Source of the DNA: Rhynchopus euleeides
Taxonomy: Eukaryota; Euglenozoa; Diplonemea; Diplonemida; Diplonemidae
NCBI GenBank assembly: GCA_963210315.1
Contig: OY723266.1
Coordinates: 1,550,001 to 1,614,000 of the forward strand
Length of the DNA: 64,000 nucleotides
Reading direction: 5' to 3'
The position numbers and the translations under genes are program-made. Positions 8,940-20,200 of the stretch are shown in pieces (the stretch's first letter is position 1; the number at the start of each line of letters is the position of its first letter). The notes beneath the pieces were generated by a model. That model was not told the DNA's origin, made no database searches, and worked only from the letters and a program-made list of their open reading frames with translations.

Positions 8940-10442
8940 ATGGGCATCTTCAGCAGCAAGCCTGCAGCACGTGTCGAGACGGGTGTGGGGTGCCGCAGGC
9001 ACACGCCTGACGTGTACCCACAGGATGTGTTTGCCGCGATCCAGGCAGCGGTGCGGGACGGGATTATCGTGATGCCTGGTGACGCCGGCTACGACCACGC
9101 GAGGCGTGCCTGGAACCTGGATGCCACAGGCTTCCCCTCCGCGGTGTGCACCGTAGGCAGCAAGGAGGACATCTCGCGCCTCCTGAAGGCCGCCTCCCGT
9201 CACACCGAGCACATCCACATCGCTGTCACGGGGAACGGCAGGCATTCGCGCAGCTGCGTGCCGGACAACGCGCTTGTCATTGACCTGTCTCGTTTCGACG
9301 CCATCCAAGTCGACGCAGAAAACCGCACTGCCACCGTCGAGGCGGGCGCGGTGCTGAAGGACATCGACGCTGCGCTCTTTGCCTACAACATGATGCTCAC
9401 GCTGGGGCAGAACCCCCACACGGGCATCACTGGGCTCTGCCTGGGGGGCGGCCTGGGGCTTGGGGCGCGCACCACAGGCATGACGTCCGACAACATACTG
9501 GAGGCGGAGGTGGTGCTCGCCACAGGCGAGACTGCGATTGCCAGCGAGAGGGCCCACAGCGACCTGCTGTGGGCGCTGCGCGGCGGCGGTGGGAACTTCG
9601 GCGTTGTGACGCAGTTCAAATTCCGCATCCACCCCATCGGGGACACGGTGTACTGCGGGGACCACGTCTACCCCCCCATCCCGCTGCCCTGCCTCTTCAG
9701 CAACCCGGTGTCTGCGATGAAGCGCTCTGTGGGGTATATCGAGTCGTCCTCCTTCCCACGCGAGATGACGGGGAATCTCATCATTTGCTGCCACGGCCCT
9801 TTTATAGGCAACTGGGTGTACATGGGCGACGTGGATGCGGGGCGCCGCGTCTTCAACTCACCCGACATGGCGCACGGAAGGACGCAGATCAAGACAGACA
9901 AGCCGCGCCCCTATGTCGAAGCGCAGCAGATGTCGCTCGGCCCGGATGGCATGGGGCAGCAGGCAAGCTACTACCACGAGAGGGGCGTCGTGGTGGACAG
10001 CATCTCCGATGCCATGGTGGAGGAGATGTGGAATCAGTGCCACGCAAATGGCACACCCCGGTATGGCTCTGCCATCATCATCACCCTACTAGGGGGTGCG
10101 ATGGGTGACGTGAAGCCGGATGCGTCGGCCTTCTTCAACCGTCACATGAAGTACTTCGTGGTGGTGTTGGCGGAGTGGAAGAAGCCCGAGGAGGCAGATG
10201 CAGCACGGCAGTGGTCACGCGACCTGGCTAATACGCTCGGGAGGTATTCAGCCATGCCGTACAACCCGCCGCTCGGCGAGGCGGCTCCTGTGTTCTACGA
10301 GCGTGATGTGAAGGTGTTTGGGACCAACCTGCCCCGCCTGAAGTCCATCAAAAAGGTGTACGACCCGGAGAACATCTTCAAGCACAACAACAACATCGTC
10401 CCGGAGTTTGTGCCCAAGCCGGAGGACAACATGTCGCCGTGA
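8940..10442 (+). CDS. FAD-linked oxidoreductase, berberine-bridge-enzyme type
   Basis: A 500-residue single-exon gene. An FAD_binding_4 (PCMH) domain covers about residues 30-240: TVGSKEDISRLLKAA, then TGNGRHSRSC, where the His (about 102) is where family members attach FAD covalently, then LCLGGGLGLGARTTG (about 167-181) and WALRGGGGNFGVVTQF (about 212-227). The second Cys linkage of bicovalent enzymes (motif of the GTCPxVG type) is not evident, so a single His-FAD bond is expected. The C terminus has the BBE motif: NLPRLKSIKKVYDPENIF. Such enzymes oxidise sugars, alcohols or alkaloid-like compounds with O2. The protein starts MGIFSSKP, with Gly2 and Ser6 matching the N-myristoylation pattern, so it may be tethered to membranes, which is unusual because most relatives are secreted. 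Start context AACAATGG supports the ATG at 8940. Substrate unknown. Confidence 0.88.
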   Translation: MGIFSSKPAARVETGVGCRRHTPDVYPQDVFAAIQAAVRDGIIVMPGDAGYDHARRAWNLDATGFPSAVCTVGSKEDISRLLKAASRHTEHIHIAVTGNGRHSRSCVPDNALVIDLSRFDAIQVDAENRTATVEAGAVLKDIDAALFAYNMMLTLGQNPHTGITGLCLGGGLGLGARTTGMTSDNILEAEVVLATGETAIASERAHSDLLWALRGGGGNFGVVTQFKFRIHPIGDTVYCGDHVYPPIPLPCLFSNPVSAMKRSVGYIESSSFPREMTGNLIICCHGPFIGNWVYMGDVDAGRRVFNSPDMAHGRTQIKTDKPRPYVEAQQMSLGPDGMGQQASYYHERGVVVDSISDAMVEEMWNQCHANGTPRYGSAIIITLLGGAMGDVKPDASAFFNRHMKYFVVVLAEWKKPEEADAARQWSRDLANTLGRYSAMPYNPPLGEAAPVFYERDVKVFGTNLPRLKSIKKVYDPENIFKHNNNIVPEFVPKPEDNMSP

Positions 10443-10842
10443 TGGCCTCGTTGTGTGTGCCAAAGTGGTACCACCAGATATGATCCCGTCGTTATGTCAG
10501 AAACGAGCCCCTTTTTGAAAGACGTTGCATCTGGTGCAGTAGTGCCGTCGTTGTTGTTTCCCAGAGGAGATTGCAAGGGTGTTCGGTATACCGAGCTGGA
10601 ACAGAAGCTCCGTGGGTGTGTGCAGTAAGGGAGGCAGGCGTCAGCTTTCGCCCTGTGGGGCCTGTGTTAAACAAACCTCTTAACGTGTGTGGCGTATGAA
10701 GGGTGGGGGGGAGCAGCCAAAATTACACGTAGCGCTCCCCCAGCACCTGCTCTTCCACCTGTGGCGTCGGGGGAGGGGTTAGCCCGTTAGTTCCGACGGT
10801 ATCCATGATTTTTCTGGAGTTGTGCTAACAATGTGGTGTTCT
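10443..10842. other. Spacer after flavin oxidase
   Basis: Nothing recognised on either strand. Confidence 0.5.
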
Positions 10843-11575
10843 CGCGATCGGCGAATACCCGCTGGTTCTTCTCTCCCCCTTACTGGTTTGCAGTCGCAAA
10901 TTATCAGCTTTCTTTCCCGCCTCCACAATACCCCAAGCTTGTCTTCCCACTGCAGCAGATGCCTGAACGTCGTGCCCAGCACAGGCCGTCCTTCACCGCC
11001 CTGCACGTTGTGTGGAGTTTTCGCCAAAGAGCACCGATACTGATCTCTCTGCTCCAGAAGCCAACCCCTATTCATGTCTACCTCGAGATAGTGTCGGTCT
11101 CCAGGACACCTCTTGGCGCTCCCGACGACCCTGCTGCTTTTATGGCCCAGCGATCTTGTGTTCACATGCGCGACGCACATCAAAGCTGCAGGCTCCGTGG
11201 GTCGTGGAAGCGTCACTGCACCAAGAGGGGAAGAGGGTTGTGTTTCGTGTTCTACACAACGACGCCCGATAGTGAGGAAGCTCGCTTTTCTGCGAATGTA
11301 GAGGAAAAGGCTCTCGAATGGTGTTTGCTCGATGATTGTTCCCAGCGGGGCAGATAGTTTTCCAGCATACCTTTTTCGGCTACACAAATAGCCACCTATT
11401 CACGTCAACCTCAGGACCCTTCCGCAAGGGCCACAATACACAGCTGCTTGTGCGCATAACCAAAACTCGGCATCTTTCCCCCTCCAAACTCTGTTTTTGG
11501 GTGTTTTCGCGATCAACGACTGCCCATTGGTTCTTCTCCCCCTTACTGATTTGCAGACGCAAAGTGTCTTTACAT
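10843..11575. repeat. Repeat-rich block with two diverged copies of a 57-bp unit
   Basis: Units at 10843-10900 and 11508-11564 share CGCGATC, CCCCTTACTG and TTTGCAG. A third, more diverged copy is at 16789-16845. A second short shared segment (11057-11085 and 11389-11415) lies in a different order relative to the unit, so the copies are rearranged. The minus strand is open over 10779-11387 (about 202 residues, plausible but unrecognised composition) and may be the remains of an element protein. Origin unknown. Confidence 0.45.
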
Positions 11576-13414
11576 TGACCGTCAAGCGAATATGTCCGTA
11601 GGTGTGTGATTTGTGCAGCAGTGAAGTTGAAGATAAAGCCGAAAAGGCTGCAAGGCTGGACGAAGATGGCAGCCCTTCGTGTCTGCGGGGCTGCGTTGCC
11701 CCACCCCCCCCGGCAAGAAGTCAAGCAAGGCACCGCTGCGCCACACGACGAAACATGCGAGGCCACTGCCTGCCCAATGCACACATAGCCTCCGCCGGGC
11801 ATATTCTGCACAACGTTCTCCCTCCACTCGCAGCTTTCTTCTTTGCTTTCTTCTTTGGGTGTATCATGTGGATCTGTGCATCTTTGCAAGCTTCCCGCAG
11901 TTTGGTACCACACGGGAGAGCCAGTGGGGCTCCCACGTTGCTGGCCTTCAGCACAATTGCCCGCAGCAGGCCAGGCACTGTCGCAACACTTGGCGTGTTT
12001 GAAGTCAGCTTCGCTCCTTCGTGCTCCGCTACCTTCTAACTACTTTTATTGCATAAACGCTAAGTGTTTTGAGCAACTAATCGTACTCAGGGGAGGCCTT
12101 CGCTCTGTGCCACTGTGTGTCAAACTGTGTCACTTTGCAGCCAGTGTTGTGAGGCGGCTCACCATTTCTCACTTCTCTGCATTTCTGAGCGAAGGCCCCC
12201 AGGAGACCAACACCCTGTTCGTTGCTAGGACTTTTTCCGTTTGTCATCACACCCAGTGCGCCAGAGACAGGTTAGACCCTTTATTCGGCTGCGTTCAACG
12301 AAAAAGGCACTTCTTTCCGGAGTTTAGCCACGATTCAGTTGGTCGATTCCTTTGTCTGGTTTATCATCTTTTGCCATTTCGGTTCCCCAAATTGTGTTCT
12401 GCACACCTCTCTCTCTGCCAGCCCGAAACGTTCCCCCCAATTCCGTGAATTCTTTGCATAACGCTGCTGAGTGCCGACCTTTGTGTGATACACCACACAC
12501 TGCGGAGGCAGGGTGTTGGTGTGGGCCGTCCCACATCACACCCACCTTACAAATCAACCGGGTCACAACGGTGCCACCACATGCAAGCCAATATGGGCTC
12601 GCATGTGGCGGCCCGCACACCACGCCGTGCCCAGTCCCGATGTCGGGACACGTTGCTAACACCCACACACTCTCCCACCCCTCTCAAGTGCTTGACAGGG
12701 TGCTGCCTTGGCGTGCGGCTCCCCTGAAGCTCCAGCAGACTCAAGCATCGAGAGCATCCGGCACATGGTAGGAGCCGCCCTCTCTTTCTCCTCTTTCCTC
12801 TCCCTGTCCCCGACATGCCCGATGCCGACGTACTGTGGCGGGATAGAAAGGCAGCCCCCCTCCCCCCCTCCCCCGAGCGCTCCTCTTGGCCAGGGCAATT
12901 CCTAACTATCGACCCATCGACCCGCTAAAAACCGCTCCCCCCCCCCCCCCCCCCACCTTTTGAAGTTCTGCAACCCCCTGTGGCCTTCAGATGTTTGATG
13001 ATTCCTTCCTCACGGCGGTGGTGCGAACCACAGTCCTGGGGGTGAAGTTTCTGTCCACGGGATACCATTCGTATAACGTGTTCATTCCCCGTCGCGGTCG
13101 GCCACAGTACTACAGCATGCCAACTGTGGCGGCGACAGCCCCACACCCTACGACGTACGGCAGCTGGTGCAGCTGCTGCGTGCCTCTGAACCTGTGACAG
13201 GGTAACAGCGCCACCACTCGTTGGAGGTCTCTGTTCTGTGTCACTTTGCAGCCAGTCACAGGCGTTGCACCTGCGCTCCATACTCGCGGTGCATGGACCT
13301 GCCGCGGTTGACCCGAGTTCTCTTGAAAAACTGGTCTGAAGCACACACACATCCACAAGATATACACAGCACGGGAACCCGGCGTCAAGAGCAAAGCACA
13401 GTGGTAGCGGGACA
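11576..13414. other. Long spacer upstream of the receptor gene
   Basis: No reliable gene. A repeat pair lies at 12090-12145 and 13221-13258 (shared GTGTCACTTTGCAGCCAG). A long C run is at 12939-12954. A frame of 68 residues at 12991-13197 begins with ATG but matches nothing I know. Confidence 0.45.
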
Positions 13415-16237
13415 ATGCTGTCGTTACGTGTTTTCTCCGGGCTACTGCTTCTGCTGATCGTGGGCGGGATGGTGGCGCTGGTGGTTGTGCTCTCACAGAG
13501 TGGGACAGATAGTGTCAACGACGTCGCGCTGGGACTGCGCGAGCAGATCAGTCTTGTCGTGGTGGGCGAGGTGATGAACATTCTCGACCTTCCCTTCAGT
13601 GGGCTGCAGCGGGTGCGAGCGATGATCGACGCGGATGCGCCGCAAATGGAGCGGTGGGATGGGATGTACTTCGAGGAGCTGCTGATGCATCAGGACATCA
13701 TCATGCAGAACACGCCAGGGTGGGGGAACAACCTGTACACCACCAACGAGTACGGACACGACTGCACCTCGTTCGGGGAGGCCTCATCTACGACTCTGGT
13801 AATGGCGACATCACCGAACCTGGACCAGCGAGAGGTGGGGATGCCGACGTGGGTTATCCCCTGCCGGTACCAGGCGAACTGCACATCTGCGGCGAATTGG
13901 CGCCACCACCAGTGGTGTGTGAACCAGAGCAACCCGTGGGGTGGTGGGCAAGCGCCGTTCTGGGCAGCTGGGCAGGGGATGTTTGCCGACAACGACACGC
14001 TTGCTGCCTACAGGCGGCACGCGGTGCAACCTGAGTGGGCAACGTGGGCCGTGCCCCAGAACCCGGAAGGCGCGGACTTCACTTACTGCCGCCCGAGTGC
14101 CACGACACCAAAGCCGCACTGCCCGAACAGCGGGGGATGTCCCGAGTTCAACTCCACGGAGTACCACTATCCGAAATACAAACGTCCGCATCAGGATGAC
14201 ATGAGCTACTCGTGGTCGTTGACGTGGTGGGACCCGCGGCAGCGTTGGTGGTACCTTGCCACAAAGCAGCTGCCGCCCGGGTCAAAGTACTATGCCGACG
14301 TGAAGATCTGTGCAACAATTAACGCTCCGTGCTTTACTGCCACGCAGCCGATCCATGTGTACGTGTCGGAGGTCGGGGCGTGGGTGCAAGGTCCGGGCGG
14401 GCTGGGGGTGGTGGAACGGTACGAGCACACGCTGCTGGAGATGCATACGCCTGTTGTCCGGTACGATTCAGGTGTTGGGACTGTGGCTGTCAGGCGGCGA
14501 CAGCTGAGCCTTGCGTGTGCGAACGCGACGGACTGTGCGGGGCGTGGTATCGGGAGCGGCAGTGTTTACATGCAGACGTTGGTCCCGAAGTTTGTGGGTG
14601 TGGTGGCGACAGACTTTAATGCAGATGCGCTCGTGGAGATCGCGTCGTCATTCAAGGTGGGCAAGACAGGCTCTGTCTTCATCGGGGAATACGGTCCTGG
14701 AGCGCAGTTGCTGACGTCTGGGTTCCCGTGCCCCGCTCAACAGGCGGGGCTGCTGTGCTTCCAGCGCAAGGTGGTGGGGGACGCAGATCGTGTCGCAGAG
14801 CGTGTCAGTGCTTTCGACGAGTACGCCGGGCCGATAGTATCTGGGGTGATGAAGGAGCTGTTCGCACCAACCTTGAACATGACGACAGGGATGCTGGATG
14901 CGACGACGATGGAGTGGCACACGCGTGCACTGATCGACAGGTCCGTGAACTTCGGCGGGGACGGGTATTGGGTGCGCTTTGTGCCGCTGGCGCCTCTTCT
15001 GGACAACGTGCAGAACCTGGACTGGTGGGTGTGCATCGTCATCCCGCAGGACGACTACCTGGAGGAGATCCGGGAGCGTGAGGTAGTGTCGCTGGTGGTG
15101 TTGGTGAGTGCGATGTTCCTGATGATCCTGCTGCTGTTTGTCGGAGTGGTGCTGGCGTTCGTGCGTCCCATCTCGCTGCTGATTACCGACTTCGAGTACG
15201 CGTGCACGATGAACCTCGACCCGATTGAGCGGCGCTCCGGCGGAGCTGTGTCGGAGCTGTGCCGCCTGCAGGCATCATTCAACGTCCTGGCGTCGAACTT
15301 GCGGATGTACCGCCCCTTCCTGCCGCCCAGCTGCTTCGGCATGCGAGAGATATCAGAAGACGAGACGGAAGATGAAGTGGCATCCAGCCTGTCGTCTTCG
15401 GTTGGCGTGTCGGATGGATCCAGCCAGTCAGTGAGCTCGCATGACACACTCAAGTCACAGGCGGTCAGCCAGAAGTCTCGCATGGCAGACGGGCTGCGCA
15501 AGCGGCGAATCACTGTGGTGTCGACCAACGTACATGGCTTCCATCGGGAACCGATGATGCACAACCCAGCGACACTGCGGGCACATCACGCAGATTATGT
15601 CGTATTGCTGCTGGCGGCAGGCGGGCCACGCTGCATTGCCGAGACCTTCAGCGGGGACCGGATGGTCTTCTCGTGGAATGCGATGGGCAGGATGCCACCG
15701 ACGGCCGCACCATACCGCGCCGCACTGCAGATGGCGCAACTCCGCTTTGGGGGTGCAGAGGTGCATGTGGGGCTGTCGTGTGGGGAGGCACTGTGCGGCA
15801 TCATGGGACCTTACGAGATGAAGCGGTTTGCGTTACTCGGTCCGTGCTACGGGACAAGCATTCTGATGATGCTCCTCAACAAGCACTATCGTGACTTCAC
15901 CGCGACACGTGTGCTGCTGGACGACAAGGCGCAGCAGATTGCCGAGTCGGCTGACTTCGACCTGCACATCGTGGATGCCATCCACCTCTCGAAGATGAAG
16001 AACAAGGAGGGACGGTCCCGCCTGTGGAACCTCCTGAAACAGCGAATCGTGGCGGAAGAGGAGTGGATGTACAAATTGGCTGAGTCTACCGGGAAAGACA
16101 GCGAGTGGTTAAACTTCCTGAACGGGAAGGATGTGGCGAGGACGACGTGCCCGCGCCTTCACAAGCTGCTGAGCAAAGGTGTCAACGGCCTGACCTACGT
16201 TGGACGCTGCCCCCCTATCGACACTCTCATGGGGTAG
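13415..16237 (+). CDS. Two-pass receptor with large ectodomain and degenerate class III cyclase-like domain
   Basis: A 940-residue protein starting at ATG 13415 in context ACAATGC. Order: membrane segment 1 (about 5-28), an ectodomain of about 525 residues rich in Cys, Trp and N-glycosylation sites (for example QANCTS, NMTT) with a PAS/Cache-like feel, membrane segment 2 (about 556-583), a short linker with the LRMYRPFLPPSCF motif (about 629) often seen just before cyclase domains in protists, a Ser-rich stretch, and a cyclase-homology region from RRITVVSTNVHGF (about 698) through VHVGLSCGEALCGIMG (about 782). The strand that normally carries the first metal-binding Asp (as in F-x-D-I-x-G) reads TVVSTNVHGF, and the usual N-x-x-x-R helix is GTSILMMLLNKHY, so catalysis is doubtful. 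It may be a pseudo-cyclase that binds or regulates. The last codons GGGTAG followed by GTT could also be a splice donor, so a further exon is possible. Confidence 0.75.
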   Translation: MLSLRVFSGLLLLLIVGGMVALVVVLSQSGTDSVNDVALGLREQISLVVVGEVMNILDLPFSGLQRVRAMIDADAPQMERWDGMYFEELLMHQDIIMQNTPGWGNNLYTTNEYGHDCTSFGEASSTTLVMATSPNLDQREVGMPTWVIPCRYQANCTSAANWRHHQWCVNQSNPWGGGQAPFWAAGQGMFADNDTLAAYRRHAVQPEWATWAVPQNPEGADFTYCRPSATTPKPHCPNSGGCPEFNSTEYHYPKYKRPHQDDMSYSWSLTWWDPRQRWWYLATKQLPPGSKYYADVKICATINAPCFTATQPIHVYVSEVGAWVQGPGGLGVVERYEHTLLEMHTPVVRYDSGVGTVAVRRRQLSLACANATDCAGRGIGSGSVYMQTLVPKFVGVVATDFNADALVEIASSFKVGKTGSVFIGEYGPGAQLLTSGFPCPAQQAGLLCFQRKVVGDADRVAERVSAFDEYAGPIVSGVMKELFAPTLNMTTGMLDATTMEWHTRALIDRSVNFGGDGYWVRFVPLAPLLDNVQNLDWWVCIVIPQDDYLEEIREREVVSLVVLVSAMFLMILLLFVGVVLAFVRPISLLITDFEYACTMNLDPIERRSGGAVSELCRLQASFNVLASNLRMYRPFLPPSCFGMREISEDETEDEVASSLSSSVGVSDGSSQSVSSHDTLKSQAVSQKSRMADGLRKRRITVVSTNVHGFHREPMMHNPATLRAHHADYVVLLLAAGGPRCIAETFSGDRMVFSWNAMGRMPPTAAPYRAALQMAQLRFGGAEVHVGLSCGEALCGIMGPYEMKRFALLGPCYGTSILMMLLNKHYRDFTATRVLLDDKAQQIAESADFDLHIVDAIHLSKMKNKEGRSRLWNLLKQRIVAEEEWMYKLAESTGKDSEWLNFLNGKDVARTTCPRLHKLLSKGVNGLTYVGRCPPIDTLMG

Positions 16238-16260
16238 GTTCCCACCTGCGTGGGTGCACA

Positions 16261-16357
16261 AGAGTTGTTGAACCGTGTTGTCTCTCGGCTGTTCTGTGCT
16301 GCACGCTGTGCTTTACCAGTTCGGCGTCGCTCCCGGCAACCTTTCACTGTGGGGATT
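16261..16357. repeat. Spacer repeat, copy 1 of a pair
   Basis: About 97 bp matching 16950-17059: shared blocks include CTCGGCTGTTCTGTGCTG and CCTTTCACTGTGG. Starts just after the receptor stop codon. Family unknown. Confidence 0.75.
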
Positions 16358-16949
16358 CTTCCAAACAGTCCGGGACCACACACGACAGGTGTGTGGTCTT
16401 CTTCGCTCAAGGAACGACACTTTCACTGTTCATTTTACTTTGATTCACTCTAAAAGGACGGAAATTCGATCTCGTGAGTGTAATTGAAAATCATTCTGTG
16501 TGTACCAGTCGAAATGACCAAAGACAATACACCGAGTACTTGCAACAGGGGTCAGTTTTTCCAAAGTGGCCCTGGCGATCTTTCAGCTGTCCTGAGTATT
16601 TGTTTATGATCCAAAGGTGTACAAAGGCAACGCCTTATCTTTTGGGGTGTATGCGCTTGGTGAGTTGGTGCAACTTGTTTAACTTTCATTCGAGTTGCAC
16701 CGCCAAAAATACCACACAGGGCACTGTGCCGATGGAAATCATGCAGATCACACCACACCCGCAGGAGGCGTGTGTGGGATGTTGTCATGACTGACGAATA
16801 CCCGCTGCTTTCCTCCATCCCCTTTCTGATTTGCAGACACACAGTTGCCCTACGGTCTTGAGTTGGAGATTATCACGATTTCTTGGGCATCGGCACGAGC
16901 TTATGAACCCTCCCCTGTGCATGTCCCCCCTGTCTCACTGTGTGGGACC
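16358..16949. other. Spacer between repeat copies
   Basis: No gene. Contains the third copy of the 57-bp unit (16789-16845, with GAATACCCGCTG and TGATTTGCAG). Confidence 0.5.
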
Positions 16950-17059
16950 AAGAGTCGTTGAACCGCGTTGCCCCTCGGCTGTTCTGTGCTGCCAACATGC
17001 TGCTTGTTTGCTTTGCCAGTTCGGCAACAGCCCCGGAAACCTTTCACTGTGGTGACTCT
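16950..17059. repeat. Spacer repeat, copy 2 of a pair
   Basis: About 110 bp, diverged copy of 16261-16357 with one short insertion. It ends about 180 bp upstream of the ankyrin gene start. Having both copies in one spacer suggests a local duplication. Confidence 0.75.
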
Positions 17060-17237
17060 TGGAGTAGTGCGTTTTGAGACAGCACCAGAGAGACCACCTC
17101 GGAGCACACCACACCTGCTCGTGCGCACGAACAAACCCTATGCTCTTTCGGGGCCAGGCAGACCATTATTGTGGTTATTATTATCGCCATACCACCACCC
17201 CCCACACCCCCCTCCCGCAGGCCAGCTGTCGCACAGC

Positions 17238-20200
17238 ATGGCCCACATTACGGGCGAGCCATTCTCCTGCGTGATTGACACAGCCCTATTCTGGGACACC
17301 CTGGTGACACATGGCGATATTGCAGCGCCTTCCGAACCGCCGGCACTTCCGGAGGTGAACGACGAGGGGTCGTGCAGCCAGCGTTGGGCTGAGGCGCATG
17401 CCAGGCCTGAGAAACCTGCACCACAGGAACACAACCCGTGGCCTGCAGCCGCTGTTGAATGGCTGTGCCTCGTCCCGCTGGAAGATGCCTCGCGCACCCT
17501 GCTGCTATCCAAGAGCGACGTGTGTGATTACCTCGGCATCTCGCCCGCCCCGATACCCCCCGTCAAGCCTGGTGCGCCGAAGTCGAAGTCGAAGTCGAAG
17601 CTGAAGGCAACTGCCCGGGCACGCCACCTGCAAGTCCAGTCGCAGCTGCTCGACCTACCCCTTGCTCCCCTGCGGCGGCTGCTGGAGGCGAACGCCCTGT
17701 GGCAGGGCCTTGTCGGGCCGCCCGCGCCTGGGCAGGCCCTGCCCTTCCGGTTCTGCAAGCGGCACACCCACATGCCCCTCGACGTGGACCAGGAGGAGGC
17801 CACGTTGCTGCGCGATGTCACAGGCGGGCGGGAGTGGCGCACCGGGAACGCGCTGATGGGTACCCTGAAGCTTGCAGGGATCGACGCGAGCAGAGACCGC
17901 TACGGTACAGGCATCGTGGTGCCCGTCACGCTGCTCGGTGCGCCGGGACAGGGCCCCGCGCCCCTGGTGCAGGGCGTGTTCGATGCCCTGGTGCCGCGCC
18001 CCCCCGACTGCCAGCAGGCCATGGCGCTGCTGCAGCAGGTGCCGGAAGGGGGTGCCTATCTCTTTGCCGACGGGGCGCTGCCGCATATCGACTACACGCC
18101 TCTGCTGCATGCAAGCGTTGCCGCCGACTGGGCAGAGGGCGTGCAGGAGCTCCTGCAGAGGCGGCGTGCCTGCACCCCCACCGCACTGTCGAAGGTGGAC
18201 AGGGATGGCCGGGGGCGCACTGCACTGCATGTGGCAGTGGAAGCCGGGGCACATGAGGCGCTGCGTGTGCTGCTGTCAGACGATAGTGTCTGCATCGACG
18301 CGCTGGACATGGGGGGGAGGACGGCAGCCCAGCGTGCGGTGCAGCGCGGCTGCATCTCTGCGGCTGTGGCGCTGGTGGCTGCCGGTGCGTCGCCGCTGCG
18401 GTGCTTCTTCGAGCTTGCGAACATCCCTGACGAGCATGCCGAGTTCGGGGCCCACCTCATCCACTGGGCCCTGTGCTATTCGCAGGTGCAGGTGGGCGGC
18501 CTTCCCGGGAACATGTTCTTTCATATCGTGCGCCTGCTGCTGGCGCGCAGCCGTCAGACTGGGGATCCCCCGGACACAGAACTGCTGGTGCATGCGCTGC
18601 TCGTTGTCGGCACCGGGGGCAACACAGCACAGACGTCGCGTCTCCTCTCCCTGCTGCAGCTTGGCACAGAGGGAAGGCAACTCTTCGAGGCTGCGGTGAA
18701 CGCGCGTGTTGTGCACAATGATGATGGCGATGTGGTGCGTGTGCAAATCGTGCCGTGCGGCCATGCGTCGCGTATCCCGGCCGTGACCTCTGTTGCGCTG
18801 CACGACCTGGTGACACATGCCCCCCTGTGGTGCGAGCCTGATGAGTTTGCGTTCATATTTTCCATCGCACGTGTGCGCAGGATGTGCCACAGCACCTGCG
18901 CGTCGTCACCCAACATCGAGTGGTCGGAACCCAACGTGCCGTGGCGTGCCACACCCCTGCACACCGCTGTGTGCTATGTGGCAGAGGTGCTGCGCAGCAC
19001 ACGCACGCCACACCACCACACGCTATACTCAACTCGCATCCACGGTTTCACCAGCATTGAGCGTGCGGCGGCCAACCTGCAGGCCATGCTGGACCACCCT
19101 GAGTGGGTGTACGGGGGTGCGGCGCCTCTGATGCTCAGCACTGCAGTGGAGGCGTTTTGCCCGCCCGGCGAAATCTACCCTGCTGCTTTCATGTGCAATG
19201 CCAACTGGTGCATGCTGCCCAAAGAACAGACATCCCAGAAGCCGCTGTGTGGCATCTTCAGCCCGCTGTACTTCCCCATCGTCGCGCCTCACCTGCCCGG
19301 CAGGGCCCACAAGCAGGTCGCTGCGTGGCAGTCAACCGACGCGCTGCTGCGCACCCTGCTGTCGAAGGCAGGCACATACCCTGGGCTCGACGTCAACTCG
19401 ATATGCTACATCACCAGTTCCCAGAAACGGCATTTCGCGGCAGCCTCCCGCCCGCTGTGCATCAGCGTCGCTGCCGGCAATGCGGAGGCGACACGCCTGC
19501 TGCTGGAACACGGTGCCTGCCCCACCCTGCAGCAGCGTGCCCTCTTTGCACCCCTCTCCGGCGTGCTGGTGGAGGCTGGGTGCAACACGCCCTTCACAAG
19601 ATACCCGCCTCAGGAGCCCGACCCCACGCTTGAGGAGCAGGAGATCACCTTCGGCAGATCGCTGCACCTCTGGCACCGGGTGTGCGACTTCCTCCCGATG
19701 AAGGACTTGCAGAAGTCGGTCCAGCTGCTGTCGAAGGGGCACTACGACGTTGTCCACTCACACGAGACATTCCACTGGCGCTCTCTGGCGTCGGGCGTGC
19801 TGACGGACGGTGTGGCTGATACCCTGAAGGAGCTCAACCAGCGGCGTGCGGAAGCCGGTGAGGCGCCACTCACGCTCAACATGTGCGAGTGGATGAAGAG
19901 CATCACCGACACCGACGACCTGTGCACGGAGCGCCGCTTCCTCGTGCAGCACATGAGGCACGACCTGCCGCACCTCGAATTCTTCGGCTCCGATCTGCCC
20001 ATCCCTGCGAGGAGCACCCGCCTGCACATCGATTCCTTCGAGGCTCTGTCCATCGGGCACGACCGCTACGACCTTGGGTTTCTCGACTGGTCGAAGGACC
20101 TCAGACGAGGTGCGCACAGCGGTGGTGTGCTGGAGGCGCTGTCTGCCGTGGTCGACGCCGCACCCCATGCCGACCTGCATGGCGTGTCGCTGCGCAACCA

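Noticed and set aside
10779-11387. Minus-strand frame of 202 codons as a gene
   Set aside because: No start context, no family and it overlaps a repeat unit; kept only as a note in the repeat entry.
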